Assembly (NCBI GenBank): GCA_029781825.1
Contig: JAKOVY010000112.1
Span: forward strand, 1-64,000
Source: Bacillota bacterium
GTDB taxonomy: Bacteria > Bacillota > Syntrophomonadia > Syntrophomonadales > DTU052
Length of the DNA: 64,000 nucleotides
Reading direction: 5' to 3'
Of this stretch, positions 62,196 to 64,000 are shown in pieces. The notes beneath the pieces were generated by a model, which was not told the DNA's origin, ran no database searches, and worked only from the letters and a program-made list of their open reading frames with translations. A program made the translations under genes and the position numbers. How positions within the stretch are numbered: position 1 is the stretch's first letter; each line of letters opens with the position of its first letter.

Positions 62196-62222
62196 TATAT
62201 TCAATACTTAGGAGGGGTTAAA

Positions 62223-62288
62223 ATGGGATTTTGTTGGCTGACAGCAAAATTGAATCCATGTCTTCTGCGGGTGCCGGAAATGAAGTGA
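62223..62288 (+). other. Possible 21-codon leader ORF overlapping the aroF start
   Basis: The strong GGAGGGG at 62211-62217 is best spaced for ATG 62223, which opens a short frame ([21 protein letters not shown]) ending in TGA at 62286-62288. AroF is in a different frame and starts inside it. This may be a translational coupling peptide, a frameshift site, or an artefact with aroF using TTG/ATT starts. Confidence 0.35.
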
Positions 62289-63058
62289 GCGTTGGCGGTC
62301 TGCGTATCGGAGCCAGTGCTCCCCTGGCAGTCATAGCCGGACCCTGCGCCATCGAGAACGAGCACATGTTGAGAGAGACTGCCAGGCAGGTGATTAAATA
62401 CGGTGCCGGGATGATTCGAGGGGGAGCATTCAAACCCCGCACTTCTCCTTACAGTTTCCAGGGTCTTGGACTGCCGGGACTGAAGATGCTCCACCGCGTA
62501 GGCCGGGAACTTGGAGTTCCGGTGGTCAGCGAGGTCATGGACAGCGGGGATGTTGAGGTAATGGCTGAATATGTCGATGTCCTGCAGGTTGGAGCCCGCA
62601 ATATGCAGAACTTCCCCCTGCTTAAAAAGCTGGGGACCATAGATAAGCCGGTGGTATTAAAGAGAGGCCTGGCTGCCACCATCGAGGAGTGGCTGCTGGC
62701 GGCGGAATACATCATGGTGGGGGGCAATAAAAAGGTAATCCTGTGCGAGCGCGGGATTCGCACCCATGAACGCTGGACTCGCAATACCCTGGACCTGTCG
62801 GCGGTCGCCGTAGTCAAGAGCCGTTCAAACCTGCCGGTTATTGTGGATCCCAGCCATGCCACCGGCTATACCCACCTGGTGGCACCGATGGCCAAAGCCG
62901 CCGTTGCCGCGGGTGCAGACGGTTTGATGATCGAGGTCCATCCCTGTCCGGAAAACGCCATGTCCGATGGGCAGCAGTCCCTGACTCCGGAACAGTTCCG
63001 GGAGATGATGGCGGAAGTGTCACGGGTAGCTGCTGCGGTGGGGAGGGATGTAGTATGA
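62231..63058 (+). CDS. aroF: 3-Deoxy-7-phosphoheptulonate (DAHP) synthase
   Basis: A 275-residue type I-beta DAHP synthase. It has [19 protein letters not shown] (about residues 34-52), [16 protein letters not shown], the metal cysteine/PEP region and [12 protein letters not shown] near the end. It joins PEP and erythrose 4-phosphate, the first step of aromatic synthesis. The N-terminal ferredoxin-like regulatory domain of Thermotoga-type enzymes is absent. The start is unsettled: TTG 62231 is in frame but distant from the GGAGGGG, which fits ATG 62223 in another frame; ATG 62258 is an alternative. It overlaps pheA by 4 bases and lies behind a T-box. Confidence 0.92.
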   Translation: MLADSKIESMSSAGAGNEVSVGGLRIGASAPLAVIAGPCAIENEHMLRETARQVIKYGAGMIRGGAFKPRTSPYSFQGLGLPGLKMLHRVGRELGVPVVSEVMDSGDVEVMAEYVDVLQVGARNMQNFPLLKKLGTIDKPVVLKRGLAATIEEWLLAAEYIMVGGNKKVILCERGIRTHERWTRNTLDLSAVAVVKSRSNLPVIVDPSHATGYTHLVAPMAKAAVAAGADGLMIEVHPCPENAMSDGQQSLTPEQFREMMAEVSRVAAAVGRDVV

Positions 63059-63894
63059 GCAGATACGCGATTTTGGGTCCTCCCGGCACCTACTCCGAGG
63101 ATGCAGCGCGGTATTACTGGCCGGAGACATCAGAGCTGATTTACGTCCCTGACATCGGCCGGGTTTTTGATCTGGTCAGCGAGGGCGGGGTTGAGGAAGG
63201 CCTGGTACCGTTCTATAACAGCCTGGGCGGAACGATCGGGGTTACCATGAACAACCTGCTGCGCCATGAACTCTTCATCGGCGGGGAGTGTGTCCTGCCG
63301 GTGAGACACTGCCTCATGGCGAAGGAGCCGATAGAACTGGATGAGGTGGAACTCGTTATCTCTCAGCCGGAAGCATTCCTGCAGTGTCAGGGATTTCTGG
63401 CCCGGGAGCTGCCCAATGCGCGTAGGGAGATCGTCAACAGCACCGGACAGGCGGCCAGCTACATCAGGCGGGAACAGCGCCGAGCCGCCGCCATCGGTTC
63501 GCACCGGGCAGCGGAGGTTTACGGTTTGTGTGTTATTGCCAGTTCCCTGGAGGATAATGAGGAAAACCAGACCACCTTCATTAACATAAGGAGGACTCCC
63601 CCGAGCGAAGGCGAGAGAACCTCGATACTATTTCGTCTCAAGGATGTGCCCGGGGCTCTTTACCGGGCCCTGGAGGTCTTCGCCCGGCGCGAGGTAAACC
63701 TCTCCCGATTGGAGTCACGTCCCGGGGGGCTTGTTAATCATGACTACGTTTTTTATGCCGTTATTGAAGGCGGGAGTCAGGAACCGCGAATAATGAAGGC
63801 CTTAAACGAACTGTCCGGCAAAGCGGCGTACTACCGCTTTCTGGGTTCGTATTCACAGCGCAGTTGTCCGGTGGTGCGGCCGGTTTCGGGATGA
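63055..63894 (+). CDS. pheA: Prephenate dehydratase
   Basis: A 279-residue enzyme: a catalytic domain (1-185) starting [15 protein letters not shown], with [16 protein letters not shown], followed by a C-terminal ACT domain (about 195-275) with the phenylalanine-binding ESRP (SRLESRPGG). It turns prephenate into phenylpyruvate. The conserved TRF catalytic triplet reads TTF here ([11 protein letters not shown]), so the usual arginine is replaced by threonine while the essential first threonine remains. It overlaps aroF (ATGA type). The ACT domain gives feedback control in addition to the T-box. Confidence 0.92.
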   Translation: MSRYAILGPPGTYSEDAARYYWPETSELIYVPDIGRVFDLVSEGGVEEGLVPFYNSLGGTIGVTMNNLLRHELFIGGECVLPVRHCLMAKEPIELDEVELVISQPEAFLQCQGFLARELPNARREIVNSTGQAASYIRREQRRAAAIGSHRAAEVYGLCVIASSLEDNEENQTTFINIRRTPPSEGERTSILFRLKDVPGALYRALEVFARREVNLSRLESRPGGLVNHDYVFYAVIEGGSQEPRIMKALNELSGKAAYYRFLGSYSQRSCPVVRPVSG

Positions 63895-63905
63895 AACCGG
63901 CCTCC

Positions 63906-64000
63906 GTGCACCGCATCTTTAAAAACCTTTTCACCCCAGTTCTGGAAACAGCCGTTACTGGGACTGTCGGGTGCACCGCATCTTGCAACTCTTTTCACCC
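63906..64000. repeat. Twin direct repeat, period 65
   Basis: GTGCACCGCATCTTTAAAAA at 63906 recurs as GTGCACCGCATCTTGCAACT at 63971, and both end in CTTTTCACCC with one gap. The first copy starts 11 bases after the pheA stop; the second runs into the window edge, so its true length is unknown. Confidence 0.8.

Larger units (their letters stand above)
61826..62200 (+). promoter_or_regulatory. T-box leader with two antiterminator/terminator units
   Basis: A Stem I-like region (about 61830-61940, with GAGGAAAGTAGG near 61850) contains TTC at 61919-61921 as a possible phenylalanine specifier. It is followed by CGGAGCTTTCGCCGTTA (Stem III-like). Two T-box sequences follow: AGGGTGGTATAGCG (62034-62047) and AGGGTGGTACCGCG (62135-62148). 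Each is followed by its own terminator (62054-62094 and 62155-62195). Both T-boxes read TGGT, matching a tRNA with discriminator A. Only about 40 bases lie between the units, too few for a second Stem I. It controls aroF-pheA. Confidence 0.9.

Overview
The window looks like a chromosomal segment of a spore-forming, anaerobic Bacillota (Clostridia-type). The evidence is a tRNA-sensing T-box leader, an SspH-type spore protein, a two-domain DUF2935 protein, an Rrf2-IscS-IscU block, oxygen-sensitive Fe-S enzymes (4-hydroxybutyryl-CoA dehydratase family, NadA, IlvD) and strong GGAGG ribosome sites with frequent GTG/TTG starts. The acyl-CoA gene content would suit a fatty-acid or hydroxy-acid using anaerobe of the Syntrophomonas/Peptococcaceae kind. 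That placement is inference. No rRNA, tRNA, IS element or CRISPR array was seen.

Layout. 0.2-3.7 kb: a leader RNA with a terminator precedes a shrunken FmdE-like gene and a BtuC/MolB-type metal or oxyanion ABC importer. 3.9-9.1 kb: a two-domain class II aldolase and a class III aminotransferase diverge from a TetR regulator and an FGGY kinase around a perfect palindrome. 9.3-14.1 kb (minus strand): purine salvage genes (adenine deaminase, purine permease, phosphoribosyltransferase, dGTPase-like). 14.5-25.5 kb: a CBS-PAS-AAA+ sigma-54 activator, then a canonical -24/-12 promoter driving SDR, MFS transporter, cyclase-family hydrolase, CoA-transferase, acyl-CoA dehydrogenase, MaoC hydratase and 4-hydroxybutyryl-CoA dehydratase homologue. 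This reads as a complete uptake-to-CoA-ester route for an unknown hydroxy acid or lactone. 25.5-30.8 kb (minus): a RuBisCO-like protein, two paralogous PEP-hydrolase-type TIM barrels, a ComB-type phosphatase and a Tm-1-like (UPF0261) protein, an operon whose pathway I do not recognise. 31.6-33.6 kb: a long-chain acyl-CoA synthetase.

The second half is mostly housekeeping with accessory inserts: nadA, rrf2-iscS-iscU, cysK-metY diverging from metA, mnmA, ilvD, an EamA exporter, two ABC importers (NitT/TauT type and polar amino acid type), DUF2935, a PHB-depolymerase-like esterase, a TetR regulator, a response regulator-GGDEF protein, a secreted glucosaminidase with copper-amine-oxidase-like N-domains, an MBL-fold hydrolase, a crotonase, citrate synthase, an SspH-like protein, and aroF-pheA behind a T-box leader with one Stem I region but two antiterminator/terminator units.

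The three observations I would follow first are: (1) the sigma-54-controlled 4-hydroxyacyl-CoA cluster, whose 5' UTR has mutually exclusive pairings; (2) the RuBisCO-like/ComB/Tm-1 operon; (3) a recurring intergenic architecture in which a 23-31 bp sequence, different at every locus, is repeated once at a nearly constant period of 64-68 bp, usually at or just after a stop codon. This occurs at eight clear loci and a few weaker ones.
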